Assembly (NCBI GenBank): GCA_036768485.1
Contig: JAVLUZ010000273.1
Coordinates: forward strand, 6,521,419-6,585,418
Origin: Mermis nigrescens
Taxonomy: Eukaryota > Nematoda > Enoplea > Mermithida > Mermithidae
Direction: 5' to 3'
DNA length: 64,000 bases
The notes below the pieces were generated by a model. That model was not told the DNA's origin. It worked only from the letters and a program-made list of their open reading frames with translations, and did not search any database. Made by a program: the position numbers and the translations under genes. Below are positions 36,501 to 47,400 of this stretch, piece by piece. Position 1 is the stretch's first letter, and each line of letters opens with the position of its first letter.

Positions 36501-37501
36501 AACACAATTGTGATGCTTTGTGAAGACAAACAAAACAGAAAATTGTCAAACTGGTGGAAACTATTTTGATATATTTACCATGAATTCCAATTCAAGTTAA
36601 GTCATAACGGACAAACAGTGCAAATTATTACTTGTACAGGGTGTCCAGTAATTTCGTGTAAGGGGGTACAGGTAAAACCGTTTACTTCTACAATACGTGT
36701 GATATATGATTGGAAAGCTCATTCAATTCTGAATGGAAAACATTTTTAAAAACATGTATGCCCGCCATGGGCTTGGCGCTTAGCAGCAAAAGGTAAAGGC
36801 ATAGATGAAAGCAAATTAATGAAAAAATCAGTTTCAAATTCCATCTCTTCCAAAATCGAAATTAATTGTCTCTTCAAAGTTTCTTCGGAATATCGACCTG
36901 ACCTCGAATGTTATGCATTTTTATGTCAACTCGACGTTTAATTTCTTCGCCAATGTGCTCAGAAGGATTAAGATCTGGTGAATTACCGGGCCACATATCA
37001 TTACCCCAAAAAGGCACACCATTGTTACGCAGCAATGCTTGGGTCACGTTATCACGCATGCAGGGCCACATATCTTTTCGTAAATCAGAATCTCCAAGTT
37101 TAGCCATTGTTATCTAACTAAATTGTAAACTTTTCCCAGTTAAAATTGAATGTTGTTTCCAACTGTGTAAAGCACATCATACAAAAACTTTACGTTTTCG
37201 CTGTATACTCCTTAAACGAAATTACTGGACACCCTGTATGAATCATTTAATTATTTAGCTGATTCAAGCTTTCTTACTTAATGCTGAAATTTGTAAAAAG
37301 AAATATGATGGAAACGTCGGAAAATTGTCTTTTTTTGCCCTTGCCTTCAATTTTTCAGCACTTTTTGAATTTGGAAAATTTTTAATTCTGAGCGTACTCT
37401 ATATTTATACCGGTGTCGCATCTTTTCAGCTGAAGGTGAAAATTCGACTGGAAAAATTACTCGCCGACATTTGTAATAATTCGACTTTGCGCACTGCTTA
37501 G
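22147..37501 (+). CDS. SNAPC4: snRNA-activating protein complex subunit 4 (SNAP190-type Myb protein)
   Basis: The largest SNAPc subunit, which binds the proximal sequence element of snRNA promoters in the nucleus. Twelve GT-AG exons join in phase: 22147-22365, 26720-26883, 28857-28964, 29502-29574, 29635-29802, 30905-30972, 31037-31119, 31925-32031, 33553-33870, 35307-35351, 35472-35744, 37430-37501 (TAG). They give 565 residues. Counting from 22147, an acidic N-terminal region (about 10-25) precedes LLLNQTYQDLMTNMIQ. The half Myb repeat FEGSRTAAECRLLW starts at 189. Four Myb repeats follow, with tryptophans in EEWTQDE (216), KQWTPDED, GRWTEDED and REWTARED, ending near 425. A basic KKEKK tail and a charged C-terminal region follow. 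The protein is much shorter than the roughly 1470-residue human one. The start is unresolved: 22146 looks like a splice acceptor, yet an ATG at 22090 is in frame. The third and tenth exons are the least certain. Confidence 0.88.
22505..24190. mobile_element. TIR element(s) in SNAPC4 intron 1
   Basis: The left end GGGTTGAATGACAGAATGAG and the right end (read inverted) GGCCCGAATGACAGAGCGTG are imperfect inverted repeats. Further copies of ATGACAGAAAGCGGG-TTA lie inside at about 22587 and 23497. The region is probably nested or duplicated copies of one MITE family. AACTTTAACCC-type motifs recur. It is non-coding, and no target duplication was established. Confidence 0.55.
23081..23220 (+). repeat. 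20-bp minisatellite
   Basis: Six complete copies and one degenerate copy of CTTAGGTCGATGTATAGATG in exact 20-bp register. Differences are single bases (TCGA, TCAA, TAGA). Lies in SNAPC4 intron 1. Confidence 0.95.
24700..25070 (+). repeat. Dispersed repeat, mate of 49890-50222
   Basis: Shares GTCCRGCGATTT, ACGTTTTTGCATCATTTTTG, TTTTGACCATTTT and CCGACCCTGACC with 49890-50222 in the same order and orientation. About 330-370 bp, non-coding. One copy lies in each of the two genes' introns. Confidence 0.7.
25593..25896. mobile_element. MITE with CCCGGTTTCTA ends
   Basis: About 304 bp. The left end CCCGGTTTCTA matches the right end TAGATTCCGGG inverted. The interior is packed with inverted TTAAGCC/GGCTTAA motifs such as AGCCAGGCTTAAG, giving strong self-pairing. 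Lies in SNAPC4 intron 1; non-coding. Confidence 0.65.
26890..28520. other. SNAPC4 intron 2, repeat-derived sequence
   Basis: No further exon is supported. It contains a GGCGCGAAGCG hairpin near 27328. Segments with CCCCAGAA-type motifs and CTGGCCTGG ends (27590-28340) resemble stretches near 34060-34400. These are probably worn copies of one repeat family. Confidence 0.4.
30489..30598. repeat. (AT)n followed by (TTTA)n microsatellite
   Basis: About 83 bp of pure AT dinucleotide, then seven copies of ATTT. Lies in the SNAPC4 intron between the exons ending at 29802 and starting at 30905. Confidence 0.98.
32215..32800. repeat. Dispersed G-rich repeat in SNAPC4 intron
   Basis: Contains GGGTGGGGGTCCCCGGC, shared with the family at 46920 and 51520. 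Two further CCCCAGAATTT-type segments follow, ending GCTCATGTATG. It is non-coding; the open frames here are interrupted and carry no domain. Confidence 0.45.
33091..33343 (+). mobile_element. MITE of CAYACNTGGG family, copy 4
   Basis: Ends are CACACCTGGGCGTGG and CCCACGTATG. The flanks CTCAAGTC and CTTAAGTC are an 8-bp duplication with one mismatch. Lies in the SNAPC4 intron just before the exon with the last two Myb repeats. Confidence 0.85.
33990..34400. repeat. Dispersed repeat in SNAPC4 intron
   Basis: Contains GGTCGGTCTGGAGGGGTCAG and GTCTGGTCTAG with C-rich runs, similar to parts of 27850-28340. Non-coding. The rest of this intron (34400-35306) shows no feature beyond a CCGGCGCTTCGC motif at about 35050. 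Confidence 0.4.
36637..37236 (-). mobile_element. Tc1/mariner-type deletion derivative
   Basis: Exactly 600 bp, with inverted ends CAGGGTGTCCAGTAATTTCG and a TA duplication on both flanks. The minus strand (37107-36874) keeps the C-terminal part of a transposase, including NDMWPGNSPDLNPSEHIGEE. That covers the second Asp-region motif and the final catalytic Glu environment of the DDE superfamily. The N-terminal DNA-binding region is missing. It lies in the last SNAPC4 intron, opposite to the gene. Confidence 0.9.
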
Positions 37502-37504
37502 AAG

Positions 37505-37510
37505 AATAAA
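37505..37510 (+). terminator. Polyadenylation signal of SNAPC4
   Basis: AATAAA lies three bases after the TAG stop at 37499-37501. This implies a very short 3' UTR, as is common in compact invertebrate genes. Confidence 0.6.
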
Positions 37511-38046
37511 TATTTTTCATTAACTTCCTTTATTTCGCGTTTTTGCTTTTTCTTTTTGAGTGCCCTCATGAAAGCTCTCGTCCGTTGTTATATTTAAGTG
37601 TTACTTGCGCGTCCCAAATTTATTTTAAATTTACGTCTTAGATAATGTTTAGGTATGTCAGAGTTTCCCATAAATTACAAGAATAATGCATGGATCAGTG
37701 TCTCATGAATTTCTTCTTCTCAAGGTTTTTCAAGCAAAATTCGAAAGTGAGTCTACATTGATGTGTGATATTGTTGATATTGTTTTGAATGGCAGATAAG
37801 ACATCGTTTCTGGGATTCAAGCAAACTATTCTTGTCATTTAAGCACTACTTGTTCTAATCCTTCTAAATAACCCCGAAGGAAATGTGTCCCTGCGGAATG
37901 GGGAGACGGTAATCTCTGAATCTAAGCCCTTTATTGTTCACAAAAAGTCTATAATATCCATGTAACGTTTGCCAATATTAAATTTGTCAAATGTACCCAT
38001 TTTTATAAGCGGAAACCTGCTAAAATGTATTTGAGACGATATTATT
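37511..38046. other. Intergenic, nothing seen
   Basis: AT-rich sequence between SNAPC4 and a MITE-like element. No gene, repeat end or RNA motif recognised. Confidence 0.5.
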
Positions 38047-38649
38047 CAGGAACGGATTTCAGGGGGCGGCCCGGCCGCTCTCCCCCATGGCCTAGCATAG
38101 TTAGAGATAAACAATGAATATGCATTTCCCAATGATTTTTGGCCATCGTTTGTCGTAAATTATCAATTTTCGGTAGAAAATAATAGGATTTCATGACTTT
38201 TTTTGGAAGCCTGTAATCCAAATTTGTACGCCAGAGAAAACCGCAGTGATTCTAAGAGACTTAGTTTATCCAGCTTTCAAAACACATTCTCAACTTTTTC
38301 TGCTCCTAGCGCCTAATTCTTCAATATGCTTGTTGCTTCATCAAGTGCGCTTATTCATGAATAGAGCTGTGATTTTAATCATCGTCAGCCATTATCCTCA
38401 ATTGCACAAATTTTCCAGCGCATTTTCGCTCAAACCAATGAAATTTTCGAGTATTTTATTGCAAAAAACTAAAAATTTTACATTTTTATGTAATAAATTC
38501 TAAGCCAAATATGATTCCGATAGAAATCGGACGTCAAAAAGCGGCGCAAAACAACATTTAGCGCACCACGAATTTTTTAAAAGTATTTTTAACGGATCAA
38601 AAAAAGTTGGGATACCCCTTCGCTTGCGTGAATCCTGAATCCGTCTTTG
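38047..38649. mobile_element. Possible hAT-like MITE
   Basis: The left end CAGGAACGGATTTCAGG matches the right end inverted (CAAAGACGGATTCAGG). Flanks ATATTATT and ATTAGATT agree at five of eight bases, so the target duplication is weak. The GGGGGCGGCCCGGCCGC stretch after the left end also occurs near 44740. It is non-coding. Confidence 0.5.
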
Positions 38650-39860
38650 ATTAGATTCACTTATCTATAGAATTTAATGGGAGATTGACTTTCCCAAACG
38701 ACTCAATTTACCCCTAGTTAGGTACATATCGTTTGTTATTTTTTTCGGTTTATCGCTGCCAACTCTCTGTGGTGTTTTTTTGGTTTTTTCGAATTAATGT
38801 TTTTTTTTGTGTAAGTTGATAATTCGCAACGATACCTTTTTCCAAAAAGTTTGATTAAAAAATTAAAAAAACAGATTAAAGTGCGTCTTTCATGGTCAGG
38901 TGCGTAGTGAAGATCCGATATTTCTTTCAAAGTGCGATCCAAATTTCAAAGTGCAAAGTATTTAAATTTTTTAGATTTTTACGGTCTTGGCAAAAATTTT
39001 ACGTAATTAAGGTATCGTTTCTTTTAATATAGTAGTCATCGCGTGAAATCGTCATGCCGATTTTAAGCTATGTCATTAGCAATCGTGTTGTCGGTGCAGT
39101 TGATCTGAATTTAGTTTTGTCGATTCGATATTTTTGAGATTCAGAGCGCGTGAATCTTTTTGGAAATTTCAGGTGCAATATATGATAACTTTTAATGCTG
39201 TCTAGTTTTATTCAGATTGTGTGCAGTAAAATTTTAATCGCATTCATTGTTTTTGTAGAATTAAGGCGGTATACTACTTGATTAACCGAATCAAACAAAT
39301 AAATTTATATAACTGGTATCGCAAAAGGTGTATCTTGCGGACCTCTGTTGACCTAATGGGACAAAATCGAAAATCGCTAAAAATACCAAAGAAGTAAGAT
39401 CGGACAATCATTGGAAACTAAATTACTGCACATAATTTCGATCACAAAAAGATCTATGTATAAAAAACTACTCTACCTACTCGATGTTTCATTAAAATTT
39501 TTCTGTAGAAATTTTTAGCTATAGGACTTTCATTCAGCTTTTATAAGCAAACTGCGTTAGCATGTTTTTTTCGAATTTTGGTTTCTCTGTGCTTTTAATG
39601 ACTATGAAATCGAATAAATCATCTTTCTTGTCATTATAGGACAAGTATATAGATTGGTATATGATATTATATGTGTACAGTATGCATGGGCAGGGTCTGG
39701 GTAGAGTAAAACTGACAAAATAAGAAAAAACATGCCAAAAATTCAATTCTGGTTCTGGAGGCTTATCGATCTTGGGGGAGCTCCGGATTCTCAGGGACGG
39801 GGATAAAACTCCCTAACCCCTCACACCTATGTGATGTGTGGTGAACAGTAATTTTACCAT
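38650..39860. other. Intergenic, nothing seen
   Basis: AT-rich and without supported genes. A C/G-rich stretch near 39760-39830 resembles the dispersed CCCCAGAAT families but is too worn to assign. Confidence 0.4.
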
Positions 39861-39932
39861 TATGTTCTAATTGCTTTGCAAACCGAACATAAAATACTTA
39901 TTTCCTCCTCAGAAAAATAAGAAAAGGCTAAT
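39861..39932 (+). repeat. 72-bp direct repeat, left copy
   Basis: Nearly identical to 41180-41251 with no length difference and only a few substitutions. It contains GCTTTGCAAACCGAACATAA and CTCCTCAGAAAAATAAG. It flanks the tyrosine-recombinase remnant. Confidence 0.95.
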
Positions 39933-40821
39933 GTAGGTAAATGTGCGTGTGTGTTGCACTTTTATCTATGTACCTTTCTTTTGCTAGATCTGATTTCTAA
40001 CGGCCAAAACGTTTGATGTCCTCATGCTTAACGCCTTTGGAGGCCACGATTATAGCTGCGCCAGACCGTAGGCTGTGAGTTCCGAAAAACTGAGTCTAAA
40101 CCGACGGATTTGAAAACGGATAAAATGGTTTCTCTAGCCCTTGTATATGACAAGGGTTTGTCTTTTAAACGTTTTCCGTTTGAAGATAAAGACCGAAAAA
40201 TAAATTCGTTAGAGTTTAGTCGTATATTAGATAGCCGAAAATAATCTTTAAGGCCTTAAAATGGGCAAGTCGCGGTTCCCGTGGCTGCTACTTTTATGAA
40301 ACAACCTTGCCTGTAGACGTCTGTCTTTGACGCCGTAAGGCAAATGTCCAAGTGAGAATCTCGGGATTTTACGTCACCTGCTCTTAAGCTGAGAGTTTCT
40401 GAAATTCTCATGCAACCGACGAAGGTTATTAAAATTAGGGCTAAAGTTCGACTAGAGCCAAGGTCGTTATTGTGGCTTAAAATGTCCACAATTTTTCTGA
40501 TGTGTTCCAATGAAATGGGTTGTTTCCTGTTCTGGAACTGTTGAACAGTCCGTCGGGATGCTTCGATTACTGCCGTACACAGAGAGTCATTTTGAAGATA
40601 AGTTTTTCCGCACAGTTTATGAAACCATGCTACGGCGTAAAATGTTTGTGAAATGCGTCTTCAAGCTGCGCCAGAAAAAAGGCGAGCTGCTTATTATCAG
40701 CCGGTAGAGGTGAAATTCCGCCACGCGTGCACCAGATTTGCCATTTAGTGAATTTTCGTAGGTATGATTTAAAAGTGTTGGGAGAGTGGGATTTTAAAAT
40801 AGGACGATTTAATTTGTACAA
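39929..40821 (-). pseudogene. Tyrosine recombinase, multiply broken
   Basis: Read on the minus strand from 40821. An N-terminal core-binding part (NTFKSYLRKFTKWQIWCTRG) leads to a helical region (YAVAWFHKLCG). The catalytic domain follows: GCMRISETLSLR carries the first Arg, SKTDVYRQG follows, HSLRSGAA carries the His-x-x-Arg box, and KERYID carries the likely nucleophile Tyr (codon 39970-39972). Four lesions are visible: a frameshift near 40635, a stop at 40256-40258, a one-base frameshift near 40085, and a TAG where this family usually has Trp after FGR. The last codons run a few bases into the left direct repeat. It resembles animal xerD-like recombinases of DIRS/Crypton-type elements. No reverse transcriptase is nearby. 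It is inactive as it stands. Confidence 0.85.
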
Positions 40822-41179
40822 ATCGTTTTGGTCTACATCGAAAGCAGAGACGCATTGGCTTTTGCGAGGAGACCTGAAAAGTTTGGGAATTTTCAGTGGG
40901 AGGGGGTGTGGGAAATTTAAGGATTAATAAGCAAAAAACAGTAAAACAAAAAGTTTGATGCACTAAACTCGGAAATTCCTAGGGAAATAGGCCGTAGGTG
41001 CACTCAAGCGAGCGAAAGTGAGCTTAAGCTATTCAGTTAAGTTTACATGGAATGTAGGCTCCGCCTACTTTGCTTCCATAGCTAAGTCTTAGCTTATACC
41101 TGTAAGTATATACCTATGGATTCTATGAAGACTTACATTATATTAAAATTATTTCTATGCACCGTCAAATAAGTACATT

Positions 41180-41251
41180 TATGTTCTGAATGCTTTGCAA
41201 ACCGAACATAAAATATTTATTTCCTCCTCAGAAAAATAAGAAAAGGCTAAT
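41180..41251 (+). repeat. 72-bp direct repeat, right copy
   Basis: Partner of 39861-39932; both end GAAAAGGCTAAT. Differences from the left copy are near the first ten bases and in ATAAAATAT/CTT. Confidence 0.95.
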
Positions 41252-42550
41252 ATTGAAACTTAATGGAAAAATCAGAGAAAAATCAAAAATTTTGAATTTT
41301 TGATCTCTTGGTTTACAGAACTTCCTGCATATGTCCCCATGTAGTCCCGTATTAGAAAAGGCCGAGATAGAAGCAACAGAAAAATTCTAGTTTAAATTAG
41401 AAAATCAAGGAAAATTAACAATTTTAATTTCTCAAATGTACATAAATGCTCACAGCTCTACGACGAATACTCTTATTTCGAGAATATTCCCATAATCTGA
41501 GCATGCAGATATTTTGCAAAGAAATTTAAAATATGAACAATTCTGAATTTTATTGGTGCACGCAACGTGCCCCACGCAAAAACAAAAATCGAGATAGAAA
41601 AATCGAAGGATGGTTTTTGTTCATCCATTTTTAGACTTCCAGGATTATCGAAAATAGCCGAAAGCTTCGTAGTTCGAATTAAGTTTTAGAAAGAGACGTC
41701 AGCTATCTTTAAGCCTCTTTTAAATATGCGAGCAGCATTTTTTTGCAGATGATCTGTGAGCGCGGCAGTATTTCTTATTTTTTAACTCATTCGCCAATTG
41801 TGCTGCGTGCTATGCAACCGGTCGAAATTGAGCACAACACGCCACTGTTTTTCCCCTAAAGATATGCAAAACGAGAATTCGAAAAAAGTCGCCATCTTCG
41901 TTTTCCATTTCGAAGGAAACACATGTGCACGCATGCTTTTGTCTGCCTACGCATCACGTGTACCTACCACATTTGCAATAACGTCACCGGACATTTATTA
42001 TGCGGAATGACATTTTTCGGACATGCATTTCACCGTGAAAATTATACTCTATTTCATTTAACTCTTGCGGTTCTCTCTTGGATTTCAATCCGAATCAAGC
42101 AAGGGAATTAAATTTGCTTTCGCATTATGTAATGCGGTTCAACAATTCCAAACGTTTCCCACAAATTTTCTGGGTTAAATGACTGAAAATGAAGGCAAAA
42201 TATAGATATAAATCGGAAATTTTATATCTGACCAAAAACGATAGAATTAAAAATCAATTTTCAGCCTTCAGTCAAGTACATAACTACAAAAAAAGTAATT
42301 AATTGCTTAGTGCAGTTCGTGCATTCACTTCAATCTAAACCGTTTTCGTGATCGGACAACTATGTGGGTACACTTGATCCACGCACAAGGCTTTTCAAAC
42401 ACCAGTTTTCGCTACTACTGCATTTACATATACCTATCCGTTTTTGAGGTCATTTCAGCCCAAAAATGTTTACTAACTGACCGTAGACCGGACCGACTGT
42501 GCATCTATGGTCGGCGGGCTGGACTGCTCCGAGTCACAACGTCCAGTCAC
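41252..42550. other. Intergenic, nothing firm seen
   Basis: AT-rich. No supported gene. The last 120 bases (GGTCATTTCAGCCCAAAAA to CTATGGTCGGC) match stretches near 49310-49390 and 52695-52775, a further dispersed repeat family. Confidence 0.45.
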
Positions 42551-42784
42551 CACACCTAAGCGTGGGGGTATCTACCCCCCCCCCCCCCCGAGAAACTAAA
42601 AATACCACCCAGAATTCAATTTTTGAAATGTCTCTCCCGCAATTTTTTTGATGCCAATGGATAGTGCTCGATGAGAAACGTTGAAATCACGGTGTTTTTT
42701 GCCATACTCAATCATTTTTAAGCGTCCTTTTGGACCTTTGAAAAATCTTGCATCCCCCTAGAATTTTGGTGCTGCCCACGTATG
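42551..42784 (+). mobile_element. MITE of CAYACNTGGG family, copy 5
   Basis: Starts CACACCTAAGCGTGGGGG, has a run of about 17 C near 42575, and ends GCTGCCCACGTATG. The interior ATGCCAATGGATAGTGCTCG is shared with other copies. No clear target duplication remains. Confidence 0.75.
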
Positions 42785-42886
42785 GTCATCGCCATGGAAT
42801 TTCAATGATATAAAAATAATGCATAAAAATATTGGTGAAAATCAGAACTTTTCTTTTGTAATTAGCCAAAAGCTACGCTTTAGCAC

Positions 42887-43086
42887 CATTAGTGGGCGGC
42901 ACCAAAATTCGGGGGCTGCACGATATTTAAAGGTCAAAAAATGGCGGAAAAACACAATTTTTCAGCGTTTCTCATCGAGCACTATCCATTGGCATCAAAA
43001 AATTGTGAGAAAAAAATTCAAAAATTGAATTCTGAGGTTATCTCGATTTCCGGGGGTGCATAGCATGCTCCCCAAACACAGGTGAG
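42887..43086 (-). mobile_element. MITE of CAYACNTGGG family, copy 6
   Basis: A 200-bp diverged copy in reverse orientation (CACTATCCATTGGCATCAAA inside). It has a perfect 8-bp duplication TTTAGCAC at 42879-42886 and 43087-43094. Confidence 0.85.
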
Positions 43087-43094
43087 TTTAGCAC

Positions 43095-44407
43095 TGATTC
43101 CATTTGACAATCGAGTTCTTTTAGTTGTACCTGCCGACCGTATATAGACAACAAAATTCAGGGGGTCCGAAAGGGCTCATTGCCAAAAGTTCAACTCTGG
43201 GATTTAGGGCGAGTTCAGAGCAACTCTGCACTTATAATTGAACTGTGCTAACATCCCCTCTATGGCAACGTAACTCAGTGCAAACTGGCAAGCACCAACT
43301 GACCTGTCGAAAGAAGTCAGCGAAATTAATTTGGGGGAAAAATACCCACATTAGGCCGAGTGCATTAAGAATTATGTGTTAAGCAAAATTCTACCCATGC
43401 ATCCGCTAATCAGCCGTTTCATTTATTCTTCACGTGTAAACCGACAACAGACCAACAAACACCGCGTGGGCGTAGAGAACTAATAGTTTGCAACTGGGAC
43501 GCGTTCAATGATGAGAATAGAACAGACGCAGCGAAACAATCGACTTTTTAGACGGATTCCACGCTATATGTACACATATTTATTTTATGCTTCTCAACGA
43601 CTCTGCAAGCAGGCGCACTTCGAGCACTATTACAATAAAAAAGCGTTAACAAATAACAACTAGTAGATGCGCGAAATAATTTAAAATTAAAACAATGCAC
43701 GCGCATGCGTGCATGGGCGGAAAATGCTTGTCGGAAGAATAAAACAACTGTTCAAAATCAAGAATACAAAGAAAGATTTTTGCCGAATTGCGTTCATACA
43801 TGTGCAGCACGAGAACACGGGGAGGAGGGAGAGGCCCGAAATTTTTAAAAGTACCTTCTCTGGGCTAAAAACGACGGGCAGGCACACGTCAAAAACATCG
43901 TTTTTAGACGTCTTGCACAATACTCGTCTTTCTAGGAAATGAAGACAAAAATTCGGAAAATATTAATGAAAAATCGAGAAAATCGGAAAAAATAGTCAAA
44001 AAGTGCACATTTGAGACTATTCAGCTAAAACCGCTTAAAAAGGCACTTTTTTACAAAAAAAATTACAATTCTGGGGGGAGGGAAGATCGAACCCTCAAGA
44101 ACACGTTCGATTGCGTTTCATTCTATTTTCGAGATTTTTTGTGGCCCAGAGGTTTGGCAGTGCCCATGCAGCAAATATTTGCCAGTAAAAGCGGAACGGT
44201 GCGAGTCGTAGAACCGTACTGAATCGACGCCAGAATACTAGAAATTTGGTTAGTTATAGCGTACAAAATGGAACGATTTGCATCGTTTTTTCGAAAAAAG
44301 TAATCGGCTTTGTGGATCAAATAACGCACTAGACAAACAAAATTAATGAATTAATCAAATAGCTATCTATCATATTCCACTAAGCGATTGGGGCCACTGG
44401 CACACGC
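43095..44407. other. Intergenic region downstream of the carrier gene
   Basis: No supported gene. Contains the alternating ATGCACGCGCATGCGTGCAT stretch at about 43694-43713. No canonical AATAAA for the carrier was seen on the minus strand close to its stop. Confidence 0.45.
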
Positions 44408-47400
44408 TTAAATATATTTTTTGATTTCGTCGTACAGAGCCAAAACCAAGGCGCCACCCGTACCGCGGAAGATGTTGCTCAACGCCCCCTTGTACATGGC
44501 GCGCATTCCCTCGTTTTTGATGATTTTTTTGGCGCAATCCCACGTGTTGGAGTAAAGCACGTCTTTGCGACCCGACTGCATCATCATGCGACGTCTTACT
44601 GTATCCCACGGATACGAAGCAATACCGCTGCTCACCGTAACGACCTTTAAAGCAAGTTTGAAAAAATTCTTCAATTCAAACAGAATCTCACGTACAAAAA
44701 AGATTCGATACTACTGAGCACCAGAGGCGGATTTAAATGGGGGAGGGGCGGCCCGGCCCGGCCGCCCTCTCACTATTGGCCCAAAATAGTTGGCGAGATA
44801 ACAAATAATGTAATCTGCAACAGTTTTTGGTCGTCAGCATACACGATCTAGGAGAGGGGGTTCCAGCGTCCCCAGAAAATTTTTCACTCAAAGCAAAAAT
44901 TTTTCACCCCCCAGAATTGGCGATTTTTTTGAAAGTTCCCAAAATTGTCTAAAAATTTAGAAAAGACGCTTTTTTAAGCGTTTTAGCTATTTGCGCAAAA
45001 GTGCCAAATTTTCGGCGACTCATTTTCGACTATATTTTCTTTAATTTTTTCGAATTTTGTATTCTTACGCTCTAGAAAGATAGAGCATTACCAGAAACAC
45101 CGAAAGACTGTTTTTAACGCGTACCTACCATTATTGACCAAAAAAGGCACTTTGTAATTTCAGCCCACATAATTCCCATGCTGTGCATAAATGGCCGTCA
45201 GACAAATTATTCCGGCGCTTCGAACCGGATGCCTTCTAATGACATTTATTTACGTTCCTGACATTTTGGAAGTCATTCTTTTGTTCACGGAGTACGTTCC
45301 AAAACAATTTCAAGAGCAGAGCCATTTTAGCAGGAATTTCTTCCATTTTAAGCATAACTTTAAAAACTTTTGGACCTTCCACGTCAAGTGCTACAAATGC
45401 ACGAGCAAGCTTCAAACGTTCTTCCATTTTAGTTTCAATAATTTCCCGGCGCTCAACGCCTGATTTTTGCTGAAATCAAAGTCGAAAATTGTGTTTTTAC
45501 CGTACTATTATTTTTTGGCTGTTTTGACCCCCGAAGTTAGGCGCTGCCCATGTATATATATTTGCGGACTCTGGTCCGTAAGATAACCAATGTTTTTGGT
45601 CAAGAACACACACGTATTGCATAGCATGGGGTCTGGGGAAAGGGTGGAACCAAAATTTTTTTCTGAAGTGCCTGCTATGACGGCTAAACCACAAAAACAA
45701 GAAATTTTGAAGAAAAATTCAATAATATACAGTCGAAGACGGCTGTTTACCGCTTTTGAACTAAAAGATCGCTCAAAACAGAACGTTTTTCGCGGCTTTT
45801 TTCCTGGAAAATCTGAAATTTGGGGAGGGTCAATTTTTTTGTGAATAAAAAGTCTTTGAGCAGATGGATGCATGGTCAAAAACCGTCGGTTTATCACAGC
45901 TGTCCAAATCAAATAAGGTGCTAGACAGATAGACAGATACGCACAGCATAGGAATTCTAGGGGGGGGGGTGTTAAATTTTAAAGCCTTTTTGGGCTCTAA
46001 AAACGGTGCGTTAAAAATATCGTTTTTCAGCGTTTCTGCCGATGCTCTTTCCTTATAGAGCATAAAAACAGAAATTCTTTTTTTAAAAATTCGAATAATT
46101 TGAAGAATGTATAGTAAAAAAATGAGTACAAAGCACGAAGCGCCGAAAATTTGACTTTTGAGAACACAGACGACGAAAAAAGCTTAAAACAATGCCTTTT
46201 TGATGAACTTTTAGGATTTTCCGAAAATCGCAAATTCTGAGGGGGGGGGAGTTAAAGATTTCCTATGAAAGGAGGGGGTGAAATCCCCGAAATTATCAAC
46301 CGCAATATATTTTTCTGCTGGCTTACATGCAATGAAAATTTTTAAAAATTAATTAAAGGGTAGGGTATGCGATCGATTTGAAAATCAGCCCGATTAAGTG
46401 CTGTTTGTGGCGAATATCTTGTCATAGACTTACTTATACGACTTATATACCAGTTCAGACTGATAATCATATTAACGAACAAAATGCCACCATTTATCAA
46501 TATTTCGTTTTGTTACCCATGCACCAGATTTAAATAAAACTATCGTTCTATTATGAATATCTTCATTATTTAGGAAAGACTACAATTTCAAAATTCATTG
46601 ACATAACGAATTTAGGCCAATTCTAATAAACACTTTCAGCCAAAGAAGCAAAACATCTCCAGCAAAAACTCAAGCAGAAAGTATCGTAAGTGTATAAATG
46701 AATATAACAATAAAATAACATAACGTATAAGCTTCACCTGAGCGATGGCCCAAGCTACGAAGAAATTGACGTGCTTAGGATCTTTGGCAACCATCGATTT
46801 TACTGTGTCGAAAAATCCAAAGTAAGACGCTCGATAAATAATAATTCCTTGTACGGATACAAAGAATCCTCTGAAATGACAGATTACATTTACAAATACG
46901 TACTCGGATGTAGGTGAAATCACACATGTAACGGCTCGAAATTTTGTAATGGGGTCCCCGGCCATTGAAGAGGGGATGACTTGGTCAAAACATGGCAAAA
47001 ATACCAAAAAATGACCTAACAACGCACCTTTTTGCCAATAATGGACGAAGGGGTCGAAAATTTTCTGACTCCGGGGCGACGACCATCTTTGACTAGCAGA
47101 AGCATACCACAGGGAGATCCCCTACCCAAAGTTGCTCGTCCTCTTATCCACAAAAAAATTACCTCTCATTTTTGGAAAAAATTGAATTATTTGCCAAATA
47201 TTTGAGGCCAAGTTTAACCAGCGAACGACCGGGCCCGGGCCTTATGTATACGAAGTATAGGAACCAGTACACAAGTACGTGTATATATACGATAGTAGAT
47301 GTAAAGCATGTATTTAAGAAGATTAGTTAGTTATATACATAAATGATCTGGGGGTGGTTTCAGCCATAGGGAAATTTTTTCATCCCCAGAATCGGCAAAT

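Larger units (their letters stand above)
39861..41251 (-). mobile_element. Tyrosine-recombinase element bounded by direct repeats
   Basis: Two 72-bp direct repeats 1319 bp apart enclose one recombinase remnant and about 360 bp of upstream sequence. Direct repeats around a tyrosine recombinase recall split repeats of PAT/Ngaro-type elements. Those also carry gag and RT/RNase H, which are absent here. It may be a deletion derivative, a Crypton-like element with duplicated ends, or a circle-type integration product. Confidence 0.65.

Noticed and set aside
39929..40821. Bacterial XerC/D contamination
   Set aside because: The sequence has eukaryotic-type flanks and resembles animal xerD-like recombinases. 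It is broken by stops and sits between two intron-containing animal genes on the same strand of assembly.
43694..43713. Alternating GCGCATGCGTGC stretch as a Z-DNA or regulatory site
   Set aside because: It is short and single-copy, with no gene start beside it; nothing supports a function.
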